A stretch of 64,000 nt of DNA from Chrysogorgia sp. JL179-B06 (taxonomy: Eukaryota > Cnidaria > Anthozoa > Scleralcyonacea > Chrysogorgiidae). Each line of letters opens with the position of its first letter. Within the stretch, counting starts at the first letter, position 1. The notes under the pieces are model-generated. The model was given only the letters and a program-made list of their open reading frames with translations. It made no database searches and was not told the DNA's origin. Shown here one piece after another: positions 11,280 to 19,311 of this stretch. The position numbers and the translations under genes were made by a program. The stretch lies in NCBI GenBank assembly GCA_035772405.1, contig JAYKKM010000374.1, positions 248,001 through 312,000 on the forward strand. Reading direction: 5' to 3'.

Positions 11280-14200
11280 TTAGTCCGTTTGCTCACTGTT
11301 TTCAATGTTTTTGTGACCATATGCGTAGGAGTCAATACCATTTTCTAAAAGGTATCGTTTATCATCAAAACAGGATAGCGACACTTTATTAATTTCGTAA
11401 CTACCGAGCTGATGCTTGACACTTCTAATGGTCTTCATTGTGTGTCGCAATTGTTTCTGCTCAAGTAACACACTTTTATAATCTTCGTGCTTGATCACTT
11501 TTTTAATTATATTCTTTCTAATGCCTTTAGCGGTTTTCCCACCTACCCCATCCTCTTTCAAATAGCTGTACATTTTACTGCGCAACCCGACGAACTCGAC
11601 AATTGGTGTTCCAGCGCACTCGTCCTTCATCTTCCCAATAACTTTCTTATTCTCTCTAAAAAAGAATGGGCTGTCTGCAGGGTAGTCGCTATTGTCGAAC
11701 TTTTCGCACTCCATCATAAAGTCGGAATAAACGTCGTCAGTTTTGATTGAGTACAACAGACTGTCAGTGTCAGTGAAGTGTAGTCTACAGGTGTCGCTAG
11801 AGTACTTTTTCATAATATAATTATAGTGAAAGTTGTACATCAGCGTTTTACTCAAGTCTAGTATGCACATACCCACGTATGCGGGTCTATTTAATGTCAG
11901 CGTCTCTTTGACTTTGTGGACAGCGACTAAATTCTCGCTAAATATCTTGCAAGACACAAACGTCGGCTTCGAGACAAGCTTTTCTAATTTCTTCGCAGTG
12001 GTCACTAATCTTACGTCCACACGCTTCCTCAAGTTTTCCATTGTTTTCCCAAACACGCTATTGTTCATCAACTTGAAGAAATCCTTCTCGAAAGCGTTCT
12101 TGGCCGCGGTTCTTTTGACTGTGTTAAAGTCGATGTACTTGCCTAGCCACTTGGACTGGTCAAACTGCAGGACCCTGTGAGTCTTATTGATTTTTAATCC
12201 AAGATCCATGTACAACTGCAGATTTCCGTAGTGACACACATACTTTTTTTTGTCCATCAAATTAGTCACCAGCTTCTTCACACCACCAACACTCACATTA
12301 AACTTATTTTTGATTTTTGTGCAGTACTCCGACAACATGTCAACAGTTATCTCCATCTTCTCGGGAGCCAACGGGTAATCGTTGTGTAGGTCATGCAAAT
12401 GGTCTGGATACTCCAAGTCAACCTCAAGCAGTAAACCTTTTTTACTATTGTTGTGATAGTCGCATAGATTAACTTTTTCTATTTCTTTCTCAGTCAACCA
12501 CTTGAAGCCGCCCGTGGGTAGACTTCGACTCATTGCCCATCCGTACAAGTTGTTGGCGTCAAGGTACATCAAATACTTCGACTCTTGCGCTTTATCATAC
12601 CCCTTCATGTATTTATTATTCGCCACGCCATGTCTGTTGCATATGTAGCTCACACCACCACGCATACCCATTTCTACGAACTGGAACATGTCGATGTCGG
12701 ACAATAATTCGAGTTCCACTCCAGTCATCTTTAGCATGGCGTCCCAAGCCAATCCAGGCGATGTGAAATAGTGACACGGGTCTAATTTATACTCGCGATG
12801 GCATGTCTCTCTAAAGTTCTCAAAAACGTCGGCAAGCAAGAGCACATCGCTTTTCAAATACAGGTCGTGATACTCACCCATGTTTTCAACGTCGAAGTAG
12901 TCCCACACATCGATGGCGCGCTCGTGCATTTCTTCCGTAATGTGCTCGTCATTCAGAATGCTGTAGAAGTCCTTTTTGGAGGGTAGCTCGCATTCGTCGA
13001 ATTTATCAAAGGAGTCCATATAATCGTAGGGATAGACTCCCTTTCTTGTCATGAGTGCCAAACCCTCGTCGCGAAACACTTCTGACGTGTATTTGAAAGC
13101 GTCCCTTGGTAGGTTCTTCACCAAGTTGTCTAGACCACTACTCATGAACTGAAAGCTGTCCAAGAATACCAAGTTTTTTCCAAGCATGAACGCCATGTAC
13201 TTCTCCATATTGTTTGGTATCACATTTACGTCTTGACCAAACTTACCAATCTCCTGCATGATGAAATGGCTATCGTAGCCACGTAAGTTATGAAAGATCA
13301 CAGGAATTTTATCAGTCAACTTAAAGTTCACGTTACACTGACGATGTGCGGATCCTCTGTACTTACCTGACACGTGGCAGTGGTCTCTCACTCTAACGTC
13401 AGCACCAGTGTACTCAACACTGCAAATATGACAACTTTTAGCCTCGTCAAAGTTCTTCTTATCGGCATCAGTCAGTATCATTTCTTTGTTAAAGTGACTC
13501 TCAGACGTCTCTTTACAATATTCGACAATTTCTAACATCTCCCCAATGAACTTGTTGACTGCGTTTTCACCGCGATACACTTTTACTGGCTTACTGTATT
13601 CGTTGTCGTAGCAACAAACTAATTTATACCCATAACCACAGTCAACGTGTCTCTGGTAGGCATTTGTGTAGCTACACTCGCTTGACAGCTTTGTTGTGTG
13701 CACCTTCTGTGTGATAGCCTCGAAGTCTGCGTACACCACAAATGGTACATTTAGCTGTCTACTAAAATTCTCGTATTTCACTTTCGCACCTTTTTGCGGC
13801 ATTTTAATAGCTTGCTTCCCATTAATAACCAAACATACTTCAATATGACTTTCAAGCACGTCCTCTCGGGTGAAGCACTGCAAACAATACCTACAAAAGT
13901 GCTTTCTCGCCTCATGCTTTGTTTGCCGGTGCATGAATTTATTAAAATCGCGAATGTAGACGTAGTGCTTGTTACCTACGTCATTAGTTATCAACAACAA
14001 GTCCATATGGTCAGGGCGCGCCTCCTTAGAAACGTACACAGGGAATGGCTGCTTATTTTCGTACCCAAAAACATTAATGCTAATTTCGTTAGCCTTTTCG
14101 ATCTTGTTGTAGTCTTTGAGTGTGACTGGGAAGTCAATTCCGTCATAGTTCAGCTCACTGACATGCCTAGCGTACTTCGACGTTCTATCAGAGTTTTTTC

Positions 14201-14873
14201 CAGCAGGGAATTTATGTGCGAGGTGACACCATCTAAAGCACTCGTTGTCATCACCGTTATTTACGTTTATCAAACCCTTCTTACTGTTACGCAGCTCCTT
14301 TGGCAACGCAATGTAGCTACTCCCACGCAGAGGTCTGTAAATAGCGATATTGACGTAGTGCGCATCTATTTTGTCGATAGTCCATCCAGACCCCTCAGAT
14401 AACCACCCAGCTATCCGCGTCAAAATCTGCTCCGACCCACGATTGGCGACACCCTCGATGTTGTGGTCATTAATGACGACAAACGTTTCGCTGTTAAAGT
14501 AGGCAGTTTTGTATGTGGTCTTATTGAGTTCTAAAACTTTCTCAAAAGTGACCTTGACTGTCTCCACCACTTTCATTCCGTTGGTCTCACCTAGTTCACG
14601 TCTCAAAAGGTTAGTGACAGCACTTCTACTAGCGTTTACCTGATTGATGTCTCTGTCGTCAATTACTTCGACTCCATAGGACCTTGTGAACCCTCTCAGT
14701 GCTCGATCCAACAGATGCGTTGACGGTGCGAGGTCTTGGACTACAGGTTGTCCCTCTTGATCTCTAAAGAAGCCGTGAACGTTGGTCGCTTCATCTGTTA
14801 GTGAATTGACAACGGCTGCACTCGTCTTATGCGCCCGTCTTTTTGTCAGTGGGTTTTTCGCAGTCTGACTCAT
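11280..14873 (-). CDS. polB: Protein-primed family B DNA polymerase with embedded HNH-like module (element A)
   Basis: This 1197-residue protein replicates the element. Exonuclease motifs are YADFE (381-385), FHNLRGYDSH (527-536) and YLKSDVLLLAD (672-682). Polymerase motifs are LDANNLYG (771-778, motif A), KNAF...NNSVFGK (925-943, motif B) and DTDS (1035-1038, motif C). A C2H2-like finger lies at 327-347. A CHIC...DHCH...HRQCN zinc module (481-514), similar to endonuclease VII/HNH domains, sits between Exo I and Exo II, as in known Polinton polymerases. The N-terminal 320 residues, with GSSYIALP...NDNECF-type sequence near 184-213, are shared with element B and might carry the terminal protein (inference). 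Its ATG overlaps the stop of the preceding gene, and its last codons lie in the TIR. Confidence 0.95.
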   Translation of the reverse strand: MSQTAKNPLTKRRAHKTSAAVVNSLTDEATNVHGFFRDQEGQPVVQDLAPSTHLLDRALRGFTRSYGVEVIDDRDINQVNASRSAVTNLLRRELGETNGMKVVETVKVTFEKVLELNKTTYKTAYFNSETFVVINDHNIEGVANRGSEQILTRIAGWLSEGSGWTIDKIDAHYVNIAIYRPLRGSSYIALPKELRNSKKGLINVNNGDDNECFRWCHLAHKFPAGKNSDRTSKYARHVSELNYDGIDFPVTLKDYNKIEKANEISINVFGYENKQPFPVYVSKEARPDHMDLLLITNDVGNKHYVYIRDFNKFMHRQTKHEARKHFCRYCLQCFTREDVLESHIEVCLVINGKQAIKMPQKGAKVKYENFSRQLNVPFVVYADFEAITQKVHTTKLSSECSYTNAYQRHVDCGYGYKLVCCYDNEYSKPVKVYRGENAVNKFIGEMLEIVEYCKETSESHFNKEMILTDADKKNFDEAKSCHICSVEYTGADVRVRDHCHVSGKYRGSAHRQCNVNFKLTDKIPVIFHNLRGYDSHFIMQEIGKFGQDVNVIPNNMEKYMAFMLGKNLVFLDSFQFMSSGLDNLVKNLPRDAFKYTSEVFRDEGLALMTRKGVYPYDYMDSFDKFDECELPSKKDFYSILNDEHITEEMHERAIDVWDYFDVENMGEYHDLYLKSDVLLLADVFENFRETCHREYKLDPCHYFTSPGLAWDAMLKMTGVELELLSDIDMFQFVEMGMRGGVSYICNRHGVANNKYMKGYDKAQESKYLMYLDANNLYGWAMSRSLPTGGFKWLTEKEIEKVNLCDYHNNSKKGLLLEVDLEYPDHLHDLHNDYPLAPEKMEITVDMLSEYCTKIKNKFNVSVGGVKKLVTNLMDKKKYVCHYGNLQLYMDLGLKINKTHRVLQFDQSKWLGKYIDFNTVKRTAAKNAFEKDFFKLMNNSVFGKTMENLRKRVDVRLVTTAKKLEKLVSKPTFVSCKIFSENLVAVHKVKETLTLNRPAYVGMCILDLSKTLMYNFHYNYIMKKYSSDTCRLHFTDTDSLLYSIKTDDVYSDFMMECEKFDNSDYPADSPFFFRENKKVIGKMKDECAGTPIVEFVGLRSKMYSYLKEDGVGGKTAKGIRKNIIKKVIKHEDYKSVLLEQKQLRHTMKTIRSVKHQLGSYEINKVSLSCFDDKRYLLENGIDSYAYGHKNIENSEQTD

Positions 14874-15454
14874 TGGCTTATACTTACACTACACTTATTT
14901 ATTTTTTTCCTAAGCCACTCATTGTAATAAATATCACCACTTTCACACCATCCCAGCTTTGGGTACACCACCCCAAACAGATTGTCGTCAAACTTCTCTT
15001 TAACCTTTCCATCTTTAAGGTCTGACACCTTCTTGAGTGTCTCTACTCGTCTTCTATGACACAACCTAATAATGTAGTATCCATATCTGCTGACATTTCT
15101 ACCCTTTACCAAGTTGCACGAGTACAACGCATTGACAACTTTCAAGAAGTCCTCTTTTATCAACTCAAGGTGCTCACCCTTCACAACGTTCCGTAGTCTC
15201 CTCCCCATCCACCAAGACCGTTTGTGAACGCTTTTTAGTCGTGTGAGTCTCATGTCGCTGTAACTCTGAGTGTAACCCCATTCGGTGTCGCCACACTTTG
15301 GACATGCGTACCCACCGCAGTTAGTCACATTTTTCACAACGTTGCAATCCGAGCAGTAGTAAAGCCTGAAGGTGCCTCCACACTCAATTTGCGTCTCATT
15401 CGCGATTTCGTCAATTGTTAAGCCATAACTCATCTGCCTCATAAGTTTGTCCAT
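14870..15454 (-). CDS. Zinc-ribbon, VLTF3-like transcription factor (element A)
   Basis: This 194-residue protein has a zinc ribbon (C34, C37, C51, C54) followed by a basic helical region containing MRLTRLKS and VSRYGYYIIRL. The arrangement resembles viral late transcription factor 3 and TFIIB-like proteins of large DNA viruses, which recruit RNA polymerase to late promoters. I chose the ATG at 15454: the frame opens earlier only with GTG and would overlap the upstream gene. AGTATAAGAGTG precedes this ATG. The stop overlaps the PolB start by 4 bases, so the pair is probably co-expressed. Family assignment is by motif only. Confidence 0.6.
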   Translation of the reverse strand: MDKLMRQMSYGLTIDEIANETQIECGGTFRLYYCSDCNVVKNVTNCGGYACPKCGDTEWGYTQSYSDMRLTRLKSVHKRSWWMGRRLRNVVKGEHLELIKEDFLKVVNALYSCNLVKGRNVSRYGYYIIRLCHRRRVETLKKVSDLKDGKVKEKFDDNLFGVVYPKLGWCESGDIYYNEWLRKKINKCSVSISQ

Positions 15455-15480
15455 CACTCTTATACTACTCCAACATTTTT

Positions 15481-15900
15481 TTACTGAGTTAGCACCCACA
15501 CTACTATTCCACTACCCAAACCTAGCGCGCTAACAAACAACAATTGGTATTCCTTCATTTCCGCACTCGGTTGATAGTAATCCGCAATCTTCGGGAGGTC
15601 AGTGAACACTCGTCCGCTGTACTGAATGGTCATTACGCTTCTAAGTTCTTCCAACGCATGGTTTGTGTCATTGATGTCAGCATTAGCGTCAGAGAGCCGT
15701 TGTCGTAAACGCTGGATCTTATCTTTCTTAGCGACCTCATTTTCATACCACACTTCTTTCGCACTGGCTAACTGTTCCAACGCATGGTTATGTCTTTTCA
15801 TCTCAGCTTCATAACCCGAGTGATTAAACTTCGAGAACATAAAGCCAGCGCCTGCAAAAGCCACTGCATTAAATATCCCTCCAGCCACAACACTCACCAT
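15481..15900 (-). CDS. Small two-TM coiled-coil protein (element A)
   Basis: This 139-residue protein has a hydrophobic N-terminus (residues 3-23, GGIFNAVAFAGAGFMF), a charged coiled-coil-like middle (about 30-95, HNHALEQLASAKEVW and RLRQRLSDANADINDTNHALEEL) and a hydrophobic C-terminus (about 117-137). The homologue in element B (37545-37961) keeps the architecture and the same core motifs (GG.FNA.AFAGAGF, LSDAN.D.NDTN.AL). I know of no biochemical function. Similar small proteins occur in animal Polintons; a virion membrane or internal capsid role is inference. Confidence 0.8.
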   Translation of the reverse strand: MVSVVAGGIFNAVAFAGAGFMFSKFNHSGYEAEMKRHNHALEQLASAKEVWYENEVAKKDKIQRLRQRLSDANADINDTNHALEELRSVMTIQYSGRVFTDLPKIADYYQPSAEMKEYQLLFVSALGLGSGIVVWVLTQ

Positions 15901-15904
15901 TAAC

Positions 15905-16147
15905 TTACGTTGATTTAAATGGATCTGTCGGTATCCACTTTTTCGATTGTAACCATTTTACTAGCAACGTTCCTGCACCAACAGCTGCAGCAAGTTTCAC
16001 TGTACCTTTCACTGTCTCTGGTGTTCCCAATGGTTCTCCCAAAGCCTTTTTCGAAATCATACTCACTGCCACAGCGCCAGTCGTGACAAGTAGCGCGTCG
16101 TACAATTCGTTCATAAGTTCTTTTCGATCGATCGCAGTCATATACAT
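15905..16147 (-). CDS. Small hydrophobic protein with two helices (element A)
   Basis: This 80-residue protein has a short charged N-terminus (DRKELMNELYDALL), two hydrophobic helices (about 17-34 and 50-64) and a C-terminal WIPTDPFK. Its homologue in B (38594-38818) has (Q)KEIMNEVYDTLL, SKKVLGE and LIPDDPFK at the same places. The second Met (MTAIDRK) is an alternative start. It lies 4 bp from the coiled-coil protein gene. Function unknown; probably membrane-embedded. Confidence 0.75.
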   Translation of the reverse strand: MYMTAIDRKELMNELYDALLVTTGAVAVSMISKKALGEPLGTPETVKGTVKLAAAVGAGTLLVKWLQSKKWIPTDPFKST

Positions 16148-16162
16148 TGTCGTGTGTTTTGT

Positions 16163-16507
16163 TTAAGAATCAAATGTGTCAAGTGTTGGACGACGAGTTC
16201 TACAACTTTCTGACACAGCTGGTGTAGTACTCACAGGCTCTAGTCGTGTCTCTTTTTCACTGCTAATTGTGTACCACAACGAAGCACCAGCGATGATTAC
16301 ACCAAGTGTTCCGACAACATATCCATAACCCCACTCACTACCCTGTTCTTCGTTGACTATCATTTCACGCATTTTCTTTTCTTTAGCAGCTTTCGATATC
16401 TCAGCCAACTTTTTACCAGCAGCGACACGCTTTGGGTCCTTCACCTTAACACTTTTCACATCAGCCGTAATCTTCGCTTCAACAGCCGTCTGTGAGTCCT
16501 CAACCAT
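16163..16507 (-). CDS. Single-TM protein with conserved KDPKRV/ISKAAK motif (element A)
   Basis: This 114-residue protein has a basic region, residues 22-45 (KDPKRVAAGKKLAEISKAAK), then one membrane segment (about 60-80, YGYVVGTLGVIIAGASLWYTI) and a Ser/Thr-rich, acidic tail ending DTFDS. The element B homologue (38228-38560) keeps KDPKRV.RGK.LAAISKAAK, YVVGAIGV and an acidic ...LESFD end. It is first in a leftward block (114, 80, 139, zinc ribbon, PolB). Function unknown. The conserved basic motif could bind nucleic acid or capsid (inference). Confidence 0.78.
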   Translation of the reverse strand: MVEDSQTAVEAKITADVKSVKVKDPKRVAAGKKLAEISKAAKEKKMREMIVNEEQGSEWGYGYVVGTLGVIIAGASLWYTISSEKETRLEPVSTTPAVSESCRTRRPTLDTFDS

Positions 16508-16627
16508 CTAATACACTATCACGTGTTATCTTACTCACAGATGACCTCACAGGTGTCTCACAGATGACCTCACAGTTCCAGACCAAACGCACTAAAAAAT
16601 TAGGATTTTTTCTGAGAGTATAACATA
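16508..16627. promoter_or_regulatory. Divergent intergenic region with direct repeats (element A)
   Basis: The gap between the leftward 114-codon gene and the rightward 229-codon gene contains two copies of CTCACAGATGACCTCACAG (about 16533-16577) and CACGTGATA. AGTATAACATA lies directly before the rightward ATG. It is likely the shared promoter region. Element B also has tandem repeats at its corresponding divergent gap, though the sequence is different. Confidence 0.5.
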
Positions 16628-17317
16628 ATGACTCAAGCCCGAGAAACTAGCGAAGAAGATATTGCCAACACTCTGAGAACAGCCTTTATCAGTGTGCCCA
16701 CCCTACAAGGCGCCTCTGGACCTATCGTCTTAAACGAGTACTTCTCAACATACACAATGTTCGACCCCGACCCTGAAGGACCACCAAAACGGCTTGGCTC
16801 TCAGATCCGCCATACGAGGTATCTTCTCGACGCTTGGATCGATCTTCGAGAAGACAGAGCCAACGAGCTTGCTGATACATTAGCTAGCATAATCCCTGTG
16901 TGGTGTTACTCATCATTCAAGTACCTCATGTTAGCAAGTGACGTCTACTTGAACAACCCTAGTGAGTCCACAGCTACATTACTCGGTAATTTCCTCCAAG
17001 TGTTCTTAGCGACCCTTCTATGGAAACCATGCCCAACCAAAGCCAAAGCGTGGCTAGAGCTCGCTGCAAACCGCGACGTTCACGTTTGCAAGGTGGGGTG
17101 CAATGAGATACTAGGTGTGGACGATATCAGGGACCACGTACTCTCGCCTGCCCACAGACACTTTGCGAGAGACGAAAACGTGTACACCTGTCACCCATGC
17201 GGTGTGGTCACCAACGACCCACTGCATCGCTTAAGACATGAGAGCTCGAGGTCTCATCTTAAAAACTTAGAGCTTCAGCGGATATTCAACATGGAACGAC
17301 GGTTCCCACCACAATAA
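16628..17317 (+). CDS. Protein with two C-terminal C2H2-like fingers (element A)
   Basis: This 229-residue protein is not recognised as a whole. The first 145 residues are mostly helical-looking, with no clear motif. The C-terminus has two finger-like clusters, C154-C158-H170-H176 and C188-C191-H204-H210; the second, with a 12-residue loop and x5 between the His residues, resembles matrin/U1-type C2H2 fingers. It is preceded by AGTATAACATA and followed after 28 bp by the thymidine kinase gene, forming a short rightward pair. There is no counterpart in element B. A nucleic-acid-binding role is likely but unproven. Confidence 0.72.
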   Translation: MTQARETSEEDIANTLRTAFISVPTLQGASGPIVLNEYFSTYTMFDPDPEGPPKRLGSQIRHTRYLLDAWIDLREDRANELADTLASIIPVWCYSSFKYLMLASDVYLNNPSESTATLLGNFLQVFLATLLWKPCPTKAKAWLELAANRDVHVCKVGCNEILGVDDIRDHVLSPAHRHFARDENVYTCHPCGVVTNDPLHRLRHESSRSHLKNLELQRIFNMERRFPPQ

Positions 17318-17345
17318 AAAATATTTATCCGAAGGTATAGTAACC

Positions 17346-17918
17346 ATGAGGAAAGTTGGTAAACTAGAAATCGTGATTGGTCCCATGTTTGCAGGAAAAA
17401 CAACAGAGACTCTCCGCAGGTTAGTCGCGTTAAGTAAATCAGGGCTCAAAGTCCTCTACATGAATAACACAGGTGACACTAGGCGAACTGACCACGCGTT
17501 CTCCACACATCGTCAGACCATTGTTGTTGGATCAGACAGTTTACCCGCGAAGTTAATCACCAACCTCCCGAGTTCTTCCGAGATAGCTGATTACGACGTC
17601 ATCGGAATTGACGAGGGCCATTGGTACTCTGGGTTACTCCCAATTATTCACGAGTACATCAAAGCTGGCATTCATGTCATTATTTGTGGTCTCATAACAA
17701 CGGAGCACTTAAAAAGACTTGGTGAACTCGACACACTCTTCCCAATGGCAGACGACATCACATTTCTAAAAGCGTATTGCGCCGTTTGTCGCGACACTTA
17801 CGGAACAACTGTTGAAGCGCCATTCAATTGGAGATACAACCCAGGACCATCATTCGTTGGTGGTGCTGAGCAATATCGCGCAGTGTGCAGACGTCATCAT
17901 CCTTCCACACAAAATTAA
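17346..17918 (+). CDS. tk: Thymidine kinase, class II (TK1-like), element A
   Basis: This 190-residue protein matches the usual TK1/poxvirus-type length. The P-loop is at 12-19 (GPMFAGKT). The Walker B-like site is IDEGHWY (88-94), where TK1 enzymes have a DE(A/G)QF-type motif. Four zinc ligands are visible: C145, C148, C181 and H184 or H185. The enzyme phosphorylates thymidine to dTMP, raising dTTP in non-dividing cells, as many large DNA viruses do. It is unusual cargo for a Polinton and absent from element B. All key residues look intact, so it may be active. Confidence 0.92.
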   Translation: MRKVGKLEIVIGPMFAGKTTETLRRLVALSKSGLKVLYMNNTGDTRRTDHAFSTHRQTIVVGSDSLPAKLITNLPSSSEIADYDVIGIDEGHWYSGLLPIIHEYIKAGIHVIICGLITTEHLKRLGELDTLFPMADDITFLKAYCAVCRDTYGTTVEAPFNWRYNPGPSFVGGAEQYRAVCRRHHPSTQN

Positions 17919-18155
17919 GGGTGTTCTCGGATACCCCACTTTTTTAAATTTAGACATTGGTCACATGAAGCGTCCAATGTACCGTAGAAACATTTTTTCA
18001 CACAGTGGTCAGAAGGTTTGTGAAATAAAGAGAGAAAGTTTCGCAGATATTTTTTACTGAGTTAAAAACGTCTTTAAAAAATGCTAGAGCAGTTGTCACT
18101 TCAGACGTCGTCTCAACAACGAGAACGAGCGCTAATTCGACTCATTACTCGCTGT
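17919..18155. other. Non-coding gap between convergent genes (element A)
   Basis: About 240 bp lie between the 3' ends of the thymidine kinase and Bro-N genes. An overlapping +1-frame ORF (17812-18060) continues out of the kinase, but it has no recognisable similarity and is probably chance. No structured terminator is evident. Confidence 0.4.
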
Positions 18156-18923
18156 CTAAAAAGTCTCTTTACAATAGCGTCTCTCGTGGTTACTCAACGC
18201 TGATTTATTTTTAAATTTGCGAAGGCAGTGAGAGCATTGAAACCCAACGTCAAAGAGATATTTTATCACTGTGGTAATAGCGTCGTCATATGAGTCGCAC
18301 AAGAGTGTTAGATAACCAGCGGATTTATATCTGAGCAACAGAGACTCCTGCTCTTTGGACGTCTTGCCTGTGCCACCTGGATTCTTGAACTCAATCACGA
18401 GTCCGCTATGCTGTCGGTTTGCATTGGCAATAACTAAGTCAGGTGTCCCACGTTGGTAACCTTTTTTCCACGAATTTATTCTCTTCGCAGAAGTGTCTTG
18501 GTTCTCACCACAAGCGGCTATCAAAATAGCTTCTGGATAATATCTCCTAAGAAAACCAACAACTTTCGTATGAAGGTCGAACTCAGTGATCATTTTAAAC
18601 TGGTTGTGTTTGAGACCGACGTCAGCTAAACTTTTTCTAACGCTTGGTAAGACTTCTGAGTGCACCCACCTTCCAAAGTGTTTCGCACGTTCCATTTTAC
18701 TCGAGAACACCAATGAGTAGACCCCAAGTTCGTTGATAAACGAGGCTTGTTCCATCTTCATTTTGCAATCGGGTTCGACGTGGTCATTAACTGCGTCTTT
18801 TGGTCGAGCGTAACCTAGAGCACTTGCGACTTCTCTTGCTTTGAACCATATTTCACCGTTGCCCATGACCGTTGTGATTTGGTGGCCATCGAAGTCGAAT
18901 AATCGAAGCACTGTGGAGGTCAT
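18156..18923 (-). CDS. Bro-N / VRR-NUC-like nuclease / zinc-finger fusion (element A)
   Basis: This 255-residue protein has three parts. Residues 1-100 are a Bro-N domain (WFKAREVASALGYARPKDAV, ELGVYSLVFSSK, FGRWVHSEVLPSVRK), a DNA-binding module of baculovirus repeated ORFs and phage antirepressors. Residues 115-225 look like a PD-(D/E)XK nuclease of VRR-NUC type: G159-T-P161-D162-L, E178-F-K180 and Q192. Residues 230-251 form a CCHC finger (C230, C233, H246, C251). I chose the ATG at 18923; the frame upstream opens only with GTG. ACTATAGTATAGTG precedes the start. It likely targets and cuts DNA; the specific role (recombination, host DNA attack or regulation) is inference. Absent from B. 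Confidence 0.8.
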   Translation of the reverse strand: MTSTVLRLFDFDGHQITTVMGNGEIWFKAREVASALGYARPKDAVNDHVEPDCKMKMEQASFINELGVYSLVFSSKMERAKHFGRWVHSEVLPSVRKSLADVGLKHNQFKMITEFDLHTKVVGFLRRYYPEAILIAACGENQDTSAKRINSWKKGYQRGTPDLVIANANRQHSGLVIEFKNPGGTGKTSKEQESLLLRYKSAGYLTLLCDSYDDAITTVIKYLFDVGFQCSHCLRKFKNKSALSNHERRYCKETF

Positions 18924-18952
18924 CACTATACTATAGTCCCCCACGAAAAAAA

Positions 18953-19093
18953 CTACTCGACATAGGTGTCAGGTTTTTTATAGATCTGGTTTGTTGTGTA
19001 CCAATGCAGCAAATACGTTTTACTAGCCCTCAGTTTTCTACGTCGTCTGAAAAAGTTTCTAATGTTACGAGCCAGTTTTCTAAGCCAACCCAT
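18953..19093 (-). CDS. Small arginine-rich peptide (element A)
   Basis: This 46-residue ORF begins MGWLRKLARNIRNFFRRRRK and is highly basic and amphipathic in its first 25 residues, then has an aromatic-rich tail. It sits on the same strand as its neighbours, 9 bp below the myristoylation-motif gene and just above the Bro-N gene. It could be a core or membrane-active virion peptide, but short size makes the gene call tentative. Confidence 0.45.
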   Translation of the reverse strand: MGWLRKLARNIRNFFRRRRKLRASKTYLLHWYTTNQIYKKPDTYVE

Positions 19094-19101
19094 CACATAA
19101 C

Positions 19102-19311
19102 TTAGGTCACGTCTCCCACCACTCCTACAGTGTCTAATTCTGCGGGTATCATAATAGGTTCGCCGTAAGTCTTTTTAGACCTCATACCAATCTCAGCGTG
19201 GAGCTCGAGAGTAACGTCACCGCGACCAAATGATCCACCAGCTTTGAACATGTGGTCAGTCGTTTTATTTATTTTATATATTTCACGTTCTTTTGAAACA
19301 CACGCTCCCAT
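19102..19311 (-). CDS. Small protein with N-myristoylation-like start (element A)
   Basis: This 69-residue protein starts MGACVSKE, which fits the N-myristoylation consensus (Gly2, Ser6) with Cys4 as a possible palmitoylation site. The remainder is not recognised. The start is preceded by GTGTAAAGTAA. It ends a leftward series with the lectin-like and tail-anchored genes, with no gap to the former. Membrane attachment during assembly or entry is a reasonable inference. No counterpart was seen in element B. Confidence 0.6.
   Translation of the reverse strand: MGACVSKEREIYKINKTTDHMFKAGGSFGRGDVTLELHAEIGMRSKKTYGEPIMIPAELDTVGVVGDVT

Larger units (their letters stand above)
10720..11299. repeat. 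Left terminal inverted repeat of element A
   Basis: The inverse match to 28481-29073 is near-perfect to about 11260, and with small indels to about 11299. The inner end covers the last codons of PolB. The interior contains degenerate tandem repeats and a small perfect hairpin (CCACTAGA...TCTAGTGG near 11188-11210). Confidence 0.9.

Noticed and set aside
17812..18060. ORF overlapping and extending past the thymidine kinase
   Set aside because: Mostly out of frame within the kinase gene, no recognisable motif and no counterpart in element B.
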